A DNA stretch of 8,894 bases from contig JAAZVO010000096.1 of the NCBI GenBank assembly GCA_018623405.1, positions 1 through 8,894 of the forward strand, given 5' to 3'. Shown here piece after piece: positions 7,841 to 8,894 of the stretch. The translations under genes and the position numbers were made by a program. The DNA is from Crocinitomicaceae bacterium. Lineage in GTDB: Bacteria; Bacteroidota; Bacteroidia; Flavobacteriales_G; Salibacteraceae. Each line of letters starts with the position of its first letter. The first letter of the stretch is position 1. The notes beneath the pieces are model-generated. The model saw nothing but the letters and a program-made list of their open reading frames with translations. It did no database searches and was not told the origin of the DNA.

Positions 7841-7875
7841 TTTGTCAATTCCTCTACCTAAAAATGGTAGTTTTG
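7841..7875 (+). promoter_or_regulatory. Likely Bacteroidota promoter for the M48 lipoprotein genes
   Basis: TAGTTTTG at 7868-7875 is an exact match to the Bacteroidota primary-sigma -7 element TAnnTTTG. TTTG at 7841-7844 lies 23 bases upstream, at the long end of the accepted spacing for the -33 TTG element. Transcription would begin around 7880-7885, leaving a leader of about 30 bases before the ATG at 7912. The position also argues against the in-frame ATG at 7864, which lies within or just before the promoter. The match is to a short motif in AT-rich DNA, so it is likely but not proven. Confidence 0.55.
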
Positions 7876-7911
7876 ACAGCACAAATGCTTGTACATTTTC
7901 AATTAAAAAAT

Positions 7912-8721
7912 ATGAGATCTTTTACTTTAATTTCTAAAGTTGCGTTGCTATTAATTGTTGCGTTTACCATTGAGTCTTGTTCTAAAGTTCCTATTACAGG
8001 AAGAAGGCAATTTAACCTTTTGCCCGAAAGCCAGTTAATGGGTATGAGCTTTCAGCAATATACCGATGTATTAAACCAAAGCAACACTCTTCCGCAAGGC
8101 GACCCAAGGGTAGAAATGGTGCGTAAAGTGGGAGAAAACATAGCCCAAGCAGCCCAAAAATATTTAGAGCAAAATCATCAAACCAAAAGAACCAAGGGTT
8201 TTGAGTGGGAGTTTAACGTGATTGATGAAAACATTGTAAATGCTTGGTGTATGCCAGGCGGCAAAGTAGCTTTTTACACAGGTATTTTACCCATTACCGA
8301 AACCGAAGCAGGTATTGCTGTAGTTATGGGGCATGAAGTGGCTCACGCCATCGCAAGACATGGAAACGAGCGTATGAGTCAACAATTAGCAATTCAACTT
8401 GGTGGAATTGGCTTAAGCAAAGCTTTAGAAGAAAAACCCGATGCGGTAAAAAATATCTTTCTCTCTTCTTACGGAGTAGGCTCGCAGCTAGGCTCTTTAA
8501 AATATTCAAGAAATCACGAAAGTGAATCTGACAAAATGGGCTTAATTTTTATGGCTATGGCAGGCTACAATCCTGAAGAAGCCATTAAGTTTTGGGAGCG
8601 CATGAGCCAAGTGGGAGGACAACAACCACCTGAATTTATGAGCACGCACCCAAGCAACGAAACTAGAATATCCGATTTACAAGCCTTTATGGATGAGGCC
8701 ATGGGCTATTACAAAAAATGA
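7912..8721 (+). CDS. M48 family zinc metallopeptidase lipoprotein (LoiP/YggG-like)
   Basis: Starting at ATG 7912 the product is 269 residues; in-frame ATGs at 7864 and 7885 would add 16 or 9 residues. The later start is preferred because it puts a Lys/Arg n-region and hydrophobic core (residues 5-19) directly before a lipobox-like IESC with Cys23, and because a promoter box overlies the 7864 start. An A-rich leader precedes the start. The mature protein begins with the typical VPITGRRQ segment. Zinc-site residues are HEVAH at 141-145 (His141, catalytic Glu142, His145) and Glu203 of the ESESD motif (Glu203 to Asp207). Also present are the NAWCMPGGK segment at 110-118, the counterpart of the N-A-x-x-x-P-G-G edge strand, and STHPS at 244-248. 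The role is probably endoproteolysis of misfolded or unassembled envelope proteins on the periplasmic side, as for E. coli LoiP and BepA. Length is normal for a single-domain member. Its TGA overlaps the next gene's ATG. Confidence 0.93.
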   Translation: MRSFTLISKVALLLIVAFTIESCSKVPITGRRQFNLLPESQLMGMSFQQYTDVLNQSNTLPQGDPRVEMVRKVGENIAQAAQKYLEQNHQTKRTKGFEWEFNVIDENIVNAWCMPGGKVAFYTGILPITETEAGIAVVMGHEVAHAIARHGNERMSQQLAIQLGGIGLSKALEEKPDAVKNIFLSSYGVGSQLGSLKYSRNHESESDKMGLIFMAMAGYNPEEAIKFWERMSQVGGQQPPEFMSTHPSNETRISDLQAFMDEAMGYYKK

Positions 8722-8894
8722 GAAAATTCCTCCTTTTTCTTTTTGTCTCATCCCTTGTGCTGCAAAGTTGCAGAGTAGTTCCTATTTCAGGCAGGCCTCA
8801 ATTGATTTTAAGGTCTGAAAAAAAGATAATTGAAAAATCAAAAGAGCAGTACTACGCACAAGTTGATAATAGCTACAAAGGTGAAGCTCCATTA
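8718..8894 (+). CDS. Second M48-like lipoprotein, N-terminal 59 residues (3' end outside window)
   Basis: The frame opens at ATG 8718, which overlaps the previous gene's TGA as ATGA, and stays open for 59 codons to the window end. The start encodes a signal peptide (Arg2-Lys3, then the hydrophobic FLLFLFVSSLVL) ending in the lipobox LQSC with Cys18. After the Cys, RVVPISGRPQLILRSEK aligns closely with KVPITGRRQFNLLPESQ of the preceding M48 protein, and the following helix (KEQYYAQV versus QQYTDVL) also fits. It is therefore most likely a paralogous M48 metallopeptidase made by tandem duplication. The catalytic HExxH would lie beyond the window, so activity cannot be judged. The overlap implies translational coupling with the upstream peptidase. 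Confidence 0.82.
   Translation, partial: MRKFLLFLFVSSLVLQSCRVVPISGRPQLILRSEKKIIEKSKEQYYAQVDNSYKGEAPL

Overview
The window looks like a piece of a Bacteroidota chromosome, most likely from the class Flavobacteriia. The DNA is AT-rich and the proteins are rich in K, N, E and I. Starts are preceded by A-rich leaders with no Shine-Dalgarno sequence. One intergenic region carries an exact match to the Bacteroidota promoter -7 box (TAnnTTTG). The gene families are also typical: a TPR-PD40 envelope protein ending in SPOR domains, a Bacteroidota-type ClpS, and M48 lipoproteins. All five coding regions are on the + strand and occupy almost everything. No gap exceeds about 120 bases. I see no RNA gene, mobile element, CRISPR array or phage gene.

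Layout: (1) Bases 1-1122 are the C-terminal 373 residues of a larger protein whose start lies upstream of the window; I cannot assign its function. (2) Bases 1230-7490 encode a 2086-residue exported protein. Its order is signal peptide, TPR helices, PD40 beta-propeller blades, a carboxypeptidase-regulatory-like beta-sandwich, about 1250 residues of mostly helical, charged and low-complexity sequence, and three SPOR-type domains. (3) Bases 7492-7791 encode ClpS, the N-end-rule adaptor of the Clp protease, starting one base after the previous stop. (4) Bases 7912-8721 encode an M48 zinc metallopeptidase lipoprotein with its own likely promoter. (5) Bases 8718-8894 begin a second, related lipoprotein that overlaps the first by four bases and runs off the window.

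Two transcription units are plausible. One is the giant envelope protein plus clpS; the other is the tandem M48 lipoproteins. The theme is mainly cell-envelope structure and envelope protein quality control, with clpS the only clearly cytoplasmic member. The most notable object is the giant protein. It resembles the TPR-PD40-CRD-OmpA plan of PorE-type periplasmic proteins, but has three SPOR domains where a peptidoglycan-binding OmpA domain would be. It also contains at least four copies of a degenerate helical-hairpin repeat. No defence, mobile or obviously novel enzymatic system is visible.
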